Assembly (NCBI GenBank): GCA_928724745.1
Contig: CAKMXJ010000008.1
Coordinates: 682,001-746,000, forward strand
Source: Anthracocystis setariae
Lineage: Eukaryota; Basidiomycota; Ustilaginomycetes; Ustilaginales; Ustilaginaceae
DNA length: 64,000 bases
Reading direction: 5' to 3'
The position numbers and the translations under genes were made by a program. Every line of letters begins with the position of its first letter. The stretch's first letter is position 1. Positions 10,943-20,148 of this stretch are shown here, piece by piece. The notes under the pieces are model-generated. The model had not been told where the DNA came from. It searched no databases and worked only from the letters and a program-made list of their open reading frames with translations.

Positions 10943-12411
10943 TTACAAGTCATCGGGCTGACCCGTGATGTAATCAGGAGACTCTGCCGCCTTGTACTCG
11001 GCCATGAGCTCTGCGACCGTCTCTCTCGCCTCGTCGAATTCGGACAAGTCGTTGGCAAACATGGGTTCGCGCTTGTACATGTCCAAGAAAGCACTCCTCT
11101 TCCTTAGCTTGTCGTACTGATCCACCATACGCCTGAACAGGCTCGCGATTCCTGTGTGGTTGGCGAGCATGAGACCACTGACGCGATGCGAGCTTGGCAC
11201 GTACGGGCTTCTCTTTGACAATGCGACCTGGATGGAGGCAGGACCCCAGGGGATGAAGCTGGCCAGATGACGTTCTCGGATGCGCAGAAGCGATTTGTGA
11301 ACATCTCGTGGGTCGACCTCGCCCTGGATGATGTTGAGGATAGAGACATAGCAGCTGGATTTGGAGGCGCCGAGAGTGCTGACCATGCGGTTCTTGGGTT
11401 GCAGCAGCCGACGCATGACATCGAGAACGGTGGTCTTCATTGTCGCTTTGCCTCGCTCAACGTTATCCGAGGTGAAAGGCGTGTACGAGGTCATGAGGAA
11501 GTGTGCCCTCGGTGTCGGGATCAGGGATGCAACCATGCCAACAAGATCGTTGTTCATGTAGCCGGGGAAACGAAGGGTGGTGGTGGAAGCGCCCATGACG
11601 GTTGCAACAAGTTGGTTGGTCTGACTGTAGCTTGGGTTCTGGAGGTGTAGGCGATCGGCTGCGATCCTGCTGAGGGCAGCATTGTCCAGAACGATGACGC
11701 TGTCGGCGTTGTTGGTGAGACGCTTCATGGAAAGCAGCGAGTTGTATGGCTGCACAACGACATCGGAGGTCTCCTCCGAATTGGGGAAGACACTGTAGGT
11801 CTGGATGAGCTTTTTGGGGTATGCATCGTTGAGCCTCTCAAGCAAGAAGGAGCCAAGACCTGAACCTGTACCACCTGCAATGGAGTGCATGAGCATGAAA
11901 CCCTACGGTTTAGAGGCGATAGATGGACATCCAGGAGAGAAAAGAAAGTGTCAGCGGCCTGCCTTTCCGGTCTCAATCATACACAGCGCATTATTTGGCA
12001 TCTTACCTCGAGGCTATCACTACCGTCCGCTTCTCGGTCGACCATCTCGATCAGTTCGTCGGCAATCTTCTCTCCTGCGGCGTAGCCTTGTGCCCAGTTG
12101 TTGCCCGCACCGCCGCCGGTCTGACTGCTATAGATGTTTTCAGGGTTATACAAATTCTTGTACGGCCCTGACAAGATGTTGTTGATGACTCTTGGTTCCA
12201 AGTCTACCAGGATAGCTCGTGGAATGTAGTGCTCGTCATCAGCCTGGTAGAAGAAGACATCTTTGCGGTCTCCGCCCTGCTCTTCGGCTGCAAACTCTTC
12301 CAATGTACCATCCTTGGCAATACCGTGTTCACGGCATAAGTGTTCCCAGAAGTGCGAGCCGATCTGGTTACCACACTGACCGGCCTGGAGAGTGATAAGT
12401 TCTCTCGGCAT
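10943..12411 (-). CDS. TUB4: Gamma-tubulin (2 exons)
   Basis: Gamma-tubulin nucleates microtubules at spindle pole bodies. Exon 1 is 12411-12007 and exon 2 is 11902-10943, with a phase-0 intron 12006-11903 (GTAAGA..CGTAG). The join gives ..[22 protein letters not shown].., matching the family across the junction. Total 454 residues, close to the 451 of human. Visible hallmarks are the N-terminal [18 protein letters not shown], the nucleotide-binding loop [10 protein letters not shown], and [12 protein letters not shown] and [12 protein letters not shown]. It is gamma rather than alpha or beta because of these isoform-specific strings. The C-terminus ends YITGQPDDL, without the long acidic tail of alpha/beta tubulins. 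Confidence 0.96.
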
Positions 12412-13380
12412 GTTTCAAGTGGGATGGTGGGGATGTAGCCGTGGTGGAAAAACGGTATTGTGGTCGTGGAAAGGTTTCACTGGATTCGCGATATCCCCGT
12501 TGAATCGAGAATCGTGGTCGCAAGGGTAGGATTCGAGTTCCAATTCCTGAGGGTCAGGACGCTCAAAGGTGGCGTATGTAGTGAGATGCTGTTTCACGGT
12601 GTATGGCACAGCGGCGTCGCTCGCAGCTGCTTTTAGGATGAGATGAGATGGTATGGTGCTGTTCAGCAAAGGTGTTGGTTTTCATCCGAGTTCGGCTTGG
12701 GCTTCATTTTGACCTGTGTGTCCCCCGTTGGCGGTGTAGTGTTACTTCACGCGTCGCGCGGCGCAGCTCTTCTATGACAAAACTCGCATCGCCGATCAGT
12801 TTTGCAGGCCCAAACCCGATGGTCGACATACGGAGCCGAACAGGGTTGACATTTTTGCCCTCGACCTCCCTCGTGATCGCAGCAGCACAGCGCAGGATTA
12901 GCCTTTTTCCTGCCTTGAACGACCAGAGAATGAGAAGCGTACCGTACTGTACACAGACGCACGAGAAAAATTTCAAAATCCGAGAATTTTTTTCTGCCGT
13001 TTCTGAGCCAACCTCTCAAGGGATGGCTGTGAGCAGGAAAAAAAAAAGGTGGAAGATTGCAGCTTTCTGCGCTCAAAAAAAAAAAAAAAGGTAGGCAGAG
13101 TGCAGAGATTTTTGGTGGACGGACGAGTTCGAGCTTTGTTAGCTGCAAGTTCTGGTCCAAGCTGAGCCCATCGACCCCTTCCTTATCCTCCCACTCAAAC
13201 ATACCTCTTGTCATCCTCGATTCACCTTCCTATCCTTTCTCGGCGTCAAGCTCAAACAGGCTCAACGACGTACCGAACATTGAAGGACAGCTCCTCATTG
13301 CGCGCAGCAGCAGATATCTCGACCTTCTGCTTTGCATCATCTAGTCTGCAATAGACTCAGTTCTTCTCGTTTCACACATC
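12412..13380. promoter_or_regulatory. Divergent upstream region of gamma-tubulin and NOP1
   Basis: The 969 bp hold both promoters. Visible elements are a CGTACTGTACAC motif at 12941-12954, an A-run near 13076-13089, and a pyrimidine-rich stretch with a short leader before the NOP1 ATG. No gene or RNA is supported. Confidence 0.45.
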
Positions 13381-14530
13381 ATGGCTTTCGGTAAGTCACG
13401 AATCAGCATCAGCTGTGTGTCTTTCGCTATGCGTGGTTGCAAGTGTTGACCCTTCCCCCCCTCTCTCTTTCTTGATGCTGTTCTGTTCTGTTCTGTTCCG
13501 TTCCAACTCAACAGGTGATCGCGGAGGTCGTGGCGGCGGAGCCCGTGGTGGCGGACGAGGTGGTTTCGGCGGCGGACGTGGCGGCGCTGGTGGTGGACGT
13601 GGTGGCTTCGGCGGTGGTCGTGGCGGTGCCGCTGGTGGTGGACGTGGTGGCTTCGGCGCTGGACGTGGCGCCCCTGGTGGACGTGGTGGCGGACGCGGTG
13701 GTGCTCGAGGTGCTCCCGGAGGACGAGGCCGTGGTGCTCCTGGTGGCCGTGGCGGTCGCGGTGGTGCACGTGGCGGAGGAAGGCCCGGTGCCAAGGGTGG
13801 TTCCAACGTCATTGTCAAGCCTCACCGACACCCCGGTATCTTCGTTGCTGAAGGCAAGGAGATGCTTCTCGTCACCAAGAACATCGCCCCCGGCGAGTCC
13901 GTCTACGGTGAGAAGCGTATTTCCGTCGAAACCCCTGGTGCTGGCGCGGATGGTACCTCTGCCAAGACTGAATACCGTGTCTGGAACCCTTTCCGATCGA
14001 AGCTTGCTGCCGGTGTTCTCGGCGGTCTCGACAACATCCACATCGCACCCGGCAAAAAGGTGCTCTACCTCGGTGCCGCTTCCGGTACTTCCGTTTCGCA
14101 CGTTGCTGACTTGGTAGGCCCCGAAGGTATCGTTTACGCCGTCGAGTTCTCGCACCGATCCGGACGTGATCTCATCAACATGGCCAAGAAGCGCACCAAC
14201 GTTATTCCCATCGTCGAGGATGCCCGTCACCCCCACAAGTACCGCATGCTCGTCGGCACCGTCGATGTCATCTTTGCTGATGTTGCCCAGCCAGACCAGG
14301 CCCGTATTGTGGCTCACAACGCCGAGTCGTTCCTCAAGAACGAGGGCCACGCACTCATCTCGATCAAAGCCAGCTGTATCGACTCGACAGCACCGGCCGA
14401 GGCCGTCTTCGCCGCCGAAGTCAACAAGTTGAAAGGCATGAAGTTCAAGCCCAGAGAGCAGCTTACGCTCGAGCCATACGAGCGTGACCACGCCATGCTT
14501 GTCGCTCAGTATCAACGTCACAAGGCATAA
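13381..14530 (+). CDS. NOP1: Fibrillarin, box C/D snoRNP 2'-O-methyltransferase (2 exons)
   Basis: Fibrillarin is the nucleolar methyltransferase of box C/D snoRNPs and also methylates histone H2A Gln. Exon 1 is 13381-13390 (MAF plus one base), the intron is 13391-13514 (GTAAGT..ACAG), and exon 2 is 13515-14530; 341 residues in all. Residues about 5-98 form a Gly/Arg-rich GAR domain built on RGG repeats. The methyltransferase fold follows, with [15 protein letters not shown] (SAM-binding), [20 protein letters not shown] and [12 protein letters not shown], and ends with [15 protein letters not shown]. Long proline-rich and other frames on the opposite strand are shadows of the GAR codons. A short first exon is common in fungal NOP1 genes. 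Confidence 0.97.
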
Positions 14531-14779
14531 ACGAGATCTTGTCTCGCTTCTCATGTCCTGTCGTATTTGGTCCGCTTCCCCTTGTTTCATTTCGGTTCTG
14601 GTTTTGTAGTTATAGCTAGCCTCGCTTTTTCAACATGCTTCTCATTTTGCATCTTTCATCGTTTGTCCTCCGCCATCGATCGCTGCGTGATTAAAAAGAA
14701 GTCGGCCTTCCATTCCTGCATGCTTTATGGGGAAGGAAATAGGATCGGTGACCCTCATCATGGGTCAGTAAGAGTCGAA

Positions 14780-17188
14780 TCAAGGCTGTGAGTGGCTGTT
14801 ACTGTTGCTTGGGGACCGACTGGCAGCCCAGGACTTTTGGCGTGCTGACAAAAAGGAGCCAAAGTTGCCGAGCGCAGCACGCACTTGAGTTCCGGCTTGA
14901 GCAGCGGCCTGACCGGCTGCATGGAGTGCCTCATTTGCATTGAAGGCCGGAGCGTTGGTTTGTGCATCTCCCGTCGACACCCTACCAGATCGACTCGTGT
15001 GTTGGCCATCTGCATCGATCGCCTCGCCTGTGATCGAACCTGCCGTCTTTGGCGGCGCCTCCGTCTGCTCGGCTGGCGTCGTTGCTGCGTTGGATCCGAA
15101 GAAGCCGAACCTAGAAGTCATGCCCCCCAAACCACCAGTGCCGGCCTGAGCACCTTGTCCACCAACTGATTGCGTGGCAGCAACGTGATCTCTGCGGAAC
15201 TTGGCGATATCTTTGCTCAGATTGTTGGCCAGACGGTAAATGTTGGCGCCGCCGGCTTGAAGTGCGCTGCCGATGGCTTCACGGGTCGGTGCCAGGTTCT
15301 CCTCGAGTCGCAAATCATGAAGACCTGCTGACAGGCGCAACCCGACATCCTCGATCGCCGATGTCTTTCCTTCGCATGGATGCTTATGGTCTACGATGTC
15401 AAAGAGCATAGGATCTGTGACCTTGTTCCATAACACAAATGCACGGGTGGCACGGAGAGCGAACAGGAATTCGGTGCCGAAGCTGCTGGATGTGGAAGCG
15501 TCAGGCGCCTGGATCGCAACTTGGTCGGCATCGCTCTTGGCCAAGAAGTCGGCGTGCTTGGTTGACGAGAGCATGGCGCAAATGTAGTCCTCGAAGCGAG
15601 TGCGGAGATAGTCATCGCTCCCGTGGAAGCCCATCGACGTCGGCCGTGTTGGGTCAAGAGGATTCCACGTATCTACCACCGATGAGATCACCTCGTCCAT
15701 CCACTTGCGATCCTCGGGTGTCAAGTTGACAATCTGATGCAATTTGGCATCTTGGAACTCGAGATGTGCCTGCTCAAGGTCGACAATGACATCGATCTTG
15801 CAGTCTCGCTGCTGCTTGAAGATGCTGTTGCTTGTGCCGACTAGCCAGGTGCTTGACTTGAGCAGGTCGATTTGCTGCAGAGGGCAGTAAGGCTGGAAGA
15901 AAGCGTCCTCGCCGAAAATGTCCAAGGGCATGCCCATAAACTTCATCAAACTCTTGCGATCAGAAGAACGCAGACTGTCAGCTGCCTCTACGCGACCCTT
16001 TCGCGTATGCAGTTTCGGACTGCCGGCATCCTCGAGGTTGAGAAGTAAGCCGGGAATGAGGGAAACGAGCGAGTATTGGTAGTTGCAGAGTTGCTCTACC
16101 GGATAACCAAAGAACATCACGCGGCGCTGGAGGAGAAGCAGCTTGACCAGCATCAGAGTCTTGAAACGCCACTTGTGAACCAATTCACGCAGCGACGTGC
16201 CCATGTACATGACCGTCTCGCGATCTTCGGACATACCGCCACTCTGAAGTCCAATCTCGAGGGTCGAGTAGAAGTCGTCCAGGATGTCGACATCTGCCAA
16301 GTCGCCTTGAGCGAAGAAGGCGCGAGTGACAATGCCGAGCTTTTCGCGAATCGGTCCGAACACTGGCTCCTTGGCCAGAACCACAATCGCCTTCTGCACG
16401 GTGCTGCGCGTCACCTCGGCTCCCTTCTTGAGCAGCGCGTCGGCAGCGATCTGTCGATTGCATGAGATGCCAAAGATGGTCGATCCTGAAAGCTTGGGAC
16501 ATTGCAAGTGAAAGTAGCAAAAATCTTCGTCTGAAAGATGGCTGCCGTCCGGAAGGGCCAAAAAGGGGAGCGACTTGATGATGTCTTCATCTTGCTGTAA
16601 ATCTCTGGGACAGGTGTATTCAACTTGAGGGCCGACAAGGTGGTTGAAGTCGACGACAGCGATTCCGAGAATCACAGGCTCTGGCCTTGAATCTACATCC
16701 TCCCTCTCCCCCTCCTTTCGAGATGCAGCAGCGGCTGCTTTGGCCTGGTCCCTCTCCTCAGCAAGCGCTGCTTTGATTTCGGGAATCGACAAAGAGGGAG
16801 GAATACCGGACGGCGATGCAGGCGTTACTGGCATTTCTTCGACTGCTTCCTTTTTCGATTCTTCCGATACCGCTTTTGCATCTGCTGTAGGGACCTTCTT
16901 CTCGATTTCTTCTGGGGCGAACATGACTCCGTTCGCAATCGTCGACTGTTGTTCGATATGGATTGCATCAGTGTGCTGGGGTTCGATAGTGTCCTCCTGT
17001 TTGGTGCCCACATGAGGGTACGAGTCGCGATGCGACTGCTGTACGTCTCTGCCGTGATCTAGCTCTTCAAGTCCTTCCAAAGGCTGCGTCTCGATTGTCG
17101 GAGATGCCGTCTCTGCTCCCGTGCTGACATCCACTATGAGCTGATCCTCCGATGCCAAGGCGACCGGTCTTTTGCCTTCAGAGCTCAT
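14780..17188 (-). CDS. AVL9: Avl9-family DENN-like exocytic transport protein
   Basis: Avl9 proteins act in Golgi-to-plasma-membrane secretory traffic and are distant DENN-domain relatives. The 802-residue intron-less protein has a disordered acidic N-terminal region (1-168). The conserved region starts with PVILGIAVVDFNHLVGPQVE (171-190) and continues with DEDFCYFHLQCP, FGISCNRQIAAD, EKLGIVTRAFFAQGDL and KWRFKTLMLVKLLLLQRRVMFFG. The C-terminal part is Ala/Gly/Ser-rich and poorly conserved. Start codon ATG at 17188. The yeast protein is similar in length. I infer the traffic role from family membership only. Confidence 0.9.
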   Translation of the reverse strand: MSSEGKRPVALASEDQLIVDVSTGAETASPTIETQPLEGLEELDHGRDVQQSHRDSYPHVGTKQEDTIEPQHTDAIHIEQQSTIANGVMFAPEEIEKKVPTADAKAVSEESKKEAVEEMPVTPASPSGIPPSLSIPEIKAALAEERDQAKAAAAASRKEGEREDVDSRPEPVILGIAVVDFNHLVGPQVEYTCPRDLQQDEDIIKSLPFLALPDGSHLSDEDFCYFHLQCPKLSGSTIFGISCNRQIAADALLKKGAEVTRSTVQKAIVVLAKEPVFGPIREKLGIVTRAFFAQGDLADVDILDDFYSTLEIGLQSGGMSEDRETVMYMGTSLRELVHKWRFKTLMLVKLLLLQRRVMFFGYPVEQLCNYQYSLVSLIPGLLLNLEDAGSPKLHTRKGRVEAADSLRSSDRKSLMKFMGMPLDIFGEDAFFQPYCPLQQIDLLKSSTWLVGTSNSIFKQQRDCKIDVIVDLEQAHLEFQDAKLHQIVNLTPEDRKWMDEVISSVVDTWNPLDPTRPTSMGFHGSDDYLRTRFEDYICAMLSSTKHADFLAKSDADQVAIQAPDASTSSSFGTEFLFALRATRAFVLWNKVTDPMLFDIVDHKHPCEGKTSAIEDVGLRLSAGLHDLRLEENLAPTREAIGSALQAGGANIYRLANNLSKDIAKFRRDHVAATQSVGGQGAQAGTGGLGGMTSRFGFFGSNAATTPAEQTEAPPKTAGSITGEAIDADGQHTSRSGRVSTGDAQTNAPAFNANEALHAAGQAAAQAGTQVRAALGNFGSFLSARQKSWAASRSPSNSNSHSQP

Positions 17189-18001
17189 GTTGAAAGATGC
17201 TGTCGGACGTATTCCGTCTCTTGCGCGGGATCTTGTCGAAAGATCTTCGTTGGCCTAGGACGACCGAGAGAGACGAAGACGCCGATGCGAACTCCGTTTC
17301 GTTAGCCAGCTCGCTGCCTTGTGACCGGTGGGCAAGGCCAAAGTGAGATGATCTACGATAATAAGATCGAATCCGCTGCAGTGCCAGGGATATCTGCTGG
17401 TGAGACCGCGTGGAAGGCGAACAACGATGGAAGGCGAACAACGATGGAAGGCGAACAACGATGAAAGAGCTGTTGGTTCCCAAGTATCTAGACAGTGTTG
17501 GTTGCGTACTGAACTGTGCCTGGAGCCTGCTGACCTTGGTTGGCCCTTTTCGAAGGCCGGCGCTGTGCAGGCAGGCTCCCCACGGACGCGTGCTGCATTC
17601 CTTTTTTTTTTTTTTTAAAGTGTTGGATTCTTGCTCAGACGCAGGCAGGAAGAAGAGCTGCAGGTGTTGCGTTGGTGTGCCGGAGAGCGCAGCGCGTAGA
17701 TCAACCTCCACCTCGCTTTTGCGTCTAGGCTTCTTTCCACCTTTACAGGATCTGGACGCACGGACTCGAACACCAATCTTGTTCGCCTTCATTTGTACAG
17801 GCTACAACCGGTCGCCTTCGTTCGCTGCATGGGGTTGTGCTGTAGGCTTTGGACGGCAAACCTCGCTGAGAAACTCAGGATACTACATTGAACACACGGT
17901 TTCTTCTGCACATATACGATTCGGCAGCGGACCGATTCGGATCTTCTTCCGAGCTGCTCCCTGAGAGCGAGCCGGCCAAGCTTCGGATGATCCGACCTTG
18001 G
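17189..18001. promoter_or_regulatory. AVL9 upstream region
   Basis: This 813-bp interval holds the AVL9 promoter and the 3' end of the small minus-strand gene that follows. It includes the 17-bp triplicate repeat at 17411-17461 and a 15-T tract near 17602-17617. The open frames here have no recognisable homology. Confidence 0.4.
17411..17461. repeat. Three exact copies of a 17-bp repeat
   Basis: The unit TGGAAGGCGAACAACGA occurs at 17411-17427, 17428-17444 and 17445-17461, with a broken start of a fourth copy. It lies about 220 bp upstream of the AVL9 start codon. Exact identity of the copies suggests recent expansion; binding by a factor is possible but not shown. Confidence 0.9.
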
Positions 18002-18349
18002 TCAAGCTGATGCTATGGAAGGATCAAATGTCCCATCGTGCTGAGCTGGAGGAGCGGTGCCAAGAAAGGTCTGCATTAGGAGGGTTGGGACAGACATGAC
18101 AGTGTCAAGGTAAACGAATGGCACAAGCATCGTGTCTGTATCCTCCTTCCCAACTCCATTCCACTTGACACGCACCTTCAAGATCTCCTCTGACGTGGTC
18201 ATCTCTTTGTCTTTCAGGTCATCAATCGCTTCAAAGCACCAGCTCGTCGCGTTTTCGGTTTCACGATACGCTACTTTGGCTACGTCCGAAACTTCTTTGT
18301 GGCTTCGCACGTTCACATTCTCGTCGTCCAAGGCAAGAGTCAAGATCAT
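18002..18349 (-). CDS. Unrecognised 115-residue protein
   Basis: The ATG at 18349 opens a frame of 115 residues with ordinary mixed composition, including Trp and a spread of charged residues, and no low complexity. It looks coding rather than a shadow. Two parts stand out: an acidic/charged N-terminal half (LDDENVNVRSHKEVSDVAK) and a hydrophobic segment near 80-97 (MLVPFVYLDTVMSVPTLLMQ). I do not recognise the family. The start codon lies only 6 bp from that of the divergent SFR1-like gene, so one of the two probably has a different start or an unseen 5' exon; an AG just upstream at 18351-18352 (minus strand) could be an acceptor. It could also be an exon of a larger gene. Confidence 0.4.
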   Translation of the reverse strand: MILTLALDDENVNVRSHKEVSDVAKVAYRETENATSWCFEAIDDLKDKEMTTSEEILKVRVKWNGVGKEDTDTMLVPFVYLDTVMSVPTLLMQTFLGTAPPAQHDGTFDPSIASA

Positions 18350-18355
18350 CCTGCC

Positions 18356-19372
18356 ATGAATCGAACACCATTATCGTCGAGCTCGTCATCGTCGTCGTCG
18401 CTCTGGAATGACAAAACTTCAAAGTCCGACACTGACAGTAGTGCGTCGGACGGCCAACGAGTCGAGACTTCAAACGCATCAAGGAAGCAGTCTACGCACC
18501 TTCCGCAAAACCCAGTCAAACCTCTGTCGAGACTGTCACGGCCCTTTCGCTCTCCCATCAAGCGCAGTCAAACATCACAGAGCATGGAACCGAATGCTCC
18601 TGCAGGTTCGTCCAACGTACTCACGCCAAAGAGACCCACTACGGCGCTGTCAAACTCTTCGTCTGTTGCCATCCGGAAGCAGCGACAGGCATTGGAGGCA
18701 AAACTTTTGCTTTTGCAGCAAGCAGACAAGTGCTTGCGGGATCGTGCCCTATCAAATCTTCCAAAGGAGATCGTAAGGTGGCGCGAAGCCGGTCAAATGG
18801 CAGCTCAGGATCTCTGGAAGATGACGGGAGCAGAAGGCGGAAGCTGGTCAACTCTTGGCGACGTCCCTCGTCGTGGAGAGTATGGCCTCGAATCACCCCC
18901 TTCGACCTTCACAGGCAAGCAACCGTCCTCATCAAATCGTCAAAAGCGAAGAGCCTCTGCTTCGCCTGCTCCGTCAGGATCTCCCTTGTCTCCTCAGAGG
19001 CTTCGCCGTGAATCTCCGGGCGCACAAGAGCAAGCTGCTGCTTTGCTCACCTCCGAATTTCGATGGCGATCAGGCGAAGGCGAAGACAGTCAAGGGGCCA
19101 CCTCCGATGTGTCTCTGCCCGACCTTTCTGAGCTTCTGCGACGTTCGCAAAGCATCCTTCGAGCGCCGCTCGGTACACAACAGGAACGGAGTAGATCTGC
19201 ATCTCAAGCAGCGACTTCCTGTGCACCACCGACAGCTTCCTTCGGTGAAGGTCTGGACCGTCAAAGCAAATGGAACATCGGCAGTATGCTTGACATGCTA
19301 GGTGCCGACAAATCTACATTAGGATGGGACGTTGACGAGGAGGATTTCCAAGATCCAGGCACAGCTTGCTGA
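18356..19372 (+). CDS. SFR1: Sfr1/Mei5-like recombination mediator subunit
   Basis: Sfr1 (Mei5) pairs with Swi5 (Sae3) and stimulates Rad51/Dmc1 strand exchange. The 338-residue frame starts at ATG 18356; the open frame extends upstream only with a GTG. The N-terminal half is Ser/Pro-rich and disordered. A coiled-coil stretch starting RKQRQALEAKLLLLQQA is followed by EIVRWREAGQMAAQDLW, which resembles the IKKWRxxSQ block of human SFR1. The C-terminus MLDMLGADKSTLGWD, then acidic VDEEDF, resembles the family's LIDHYGLDDKLLHYN..SEEEF end. A Ser/Pro/Arg-rich spacer of about 120 residues separates the two blocks. Identification rests on these short blocks, so it is probable rather than certain. 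Confidence 0.6.
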   Translation: MNRTPLSSSSSSSSSLWNDKTSKSDTDSSASDGQRVETSNASRKQSTHLPQNPVKPLSRLSRPFRSPIKRSQTSQSMEPNAPAGSSNVLTPKRPTTALSNSSSVAIRKQRQALEAKLLLLQQADKCLRDRALSNLPKEIVRWREAGQMAAQDLWKMTGAEGGSWSTLGDVPRRGEYGLESPPSTFTGKQPSSSNRQKRRASASPAPSGSPLSPQRLRRESPGAQEQAAALLTSEFRWRSGEGEDSQGATSDVSLPDLSELLRRSQSILRAPLGTQQERSRSASQAATSCAPPTASFGEGLDRQSKWNIGSMLDMLGADKSTLGWDVDEEDFQDPGTAC

Positions 19373-19608
19373 ATGACTTCGCTCACCAGCTTGCGACACA
19401 AATGCACGCGGCTCTTCGTGGAATCAGAAACTCGGCCTGTCATGAAATTCAGAAGATTTGATCGTAGGTATGCGGTCGTTGTCTACAAGGAGCGGTGTCT
19501 CGACACTAGTTCTGTGACCTGGATGATGTCCGCGTCAAATGGCTTAATGCGGTGTCGCGAGGAGGCATGGTCAAGCCCCATGCGAATGTCTATTGCCAAG
19601 CGAGCAGC

Positions 19609-20148
19609 TCAGCAGAACTGGACAAGCCAGTTGGTGAACGATGCCGGACAGTTGTGGTTAGGCCTGACGGTCCTGTCGCCGACCCTGCCTGCCGACATGA
19701 GGCCACTGGTGACCTTGTAGGCGTCTGTGCAGTTGCTACTATTGCAGTAAGCAGGCTGACAGAAGCCCTGGTATTGCTTGCCCATGCTCTGCAAGTACAT
19801 TCCCACATTGTAGCCATCCGCCACCGAGATGTCGTAGTCACCGGAAGTGAGATCGAACTCTCCCTGTGTGGCCCCTTTGCCCGTTGCAATGTCAGCCTGA
19901 CCAAGAGGTGAAAAGATCTTGCCCTTGTACGTGTCTGAGTAGAACGAGTAAGAGTGGGAATTGCCCGATTCAATCACAGACCACTCAGCTTTGCCTGGAA
20001 GAGCGGGGAGGAAGACAGGCGCGAAGGCGTTTGCGCACTTGTTGTAAACGGTGAATGTGATCTTTGAGCTGCGTGGTGCGATCGAAGCGGCAGCAACGGC
20101 TGCTACGAGGATGCTCAGGGCAGCGAGGGCGCGGAGGATTGCTACCAT
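19609..20148 (-). CDS. Small secreted thaumatin-like protein
   Basis: The 179-residue protein has a clear signal peptide (about 1-20, hydrophobic ALAALSILVAAVAAA). The mature part resembles a short thaumatin/osmotin-like fold: ITFTVYNKC at the start, then GEFDLTSG and DYDISVADGYNVGM, which carry the acidic residues of the thaumatin REDDD cleft. Several cysteines (NKC, GFC, AYC, NC, final FC) could form disulphides. It is shorter than plant thaumatins. A TATA-like CTTATA (minus strand TATAAG) lies at 20296-20301, about 150 bp upstream of the ATG. Fungal members are cell-wall or apoplastic proteins; a role during plant colonisation is only a possibility. It sits beside a gene-poor gap. Confidence 0.7.
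   Translation of the reverse strand: MVAILRALAALSILVAAVAAASIAPRSSKITFTVYNKCANAFAPVFLPALPGKAEWSVIESGNSHSYSFYSDTYKGKIFSPLGQADIATGKGATQGEFDLTSGDYDISVADGYNVGMYLQSMGKQYQGFCQPAYCNSSNCTDAYKVTSGLMSAGRVGDRTVRPNHNCPASFTNWLVQFC

Noticed and set aside
13508..14590. 360-codon minus-strand frame and other frames over NOP1
   Set aside because: They mirror the RGG codons (Pro/His/Thr repeats) and the methyltransferase codons of NOP1; no independent coding signal.
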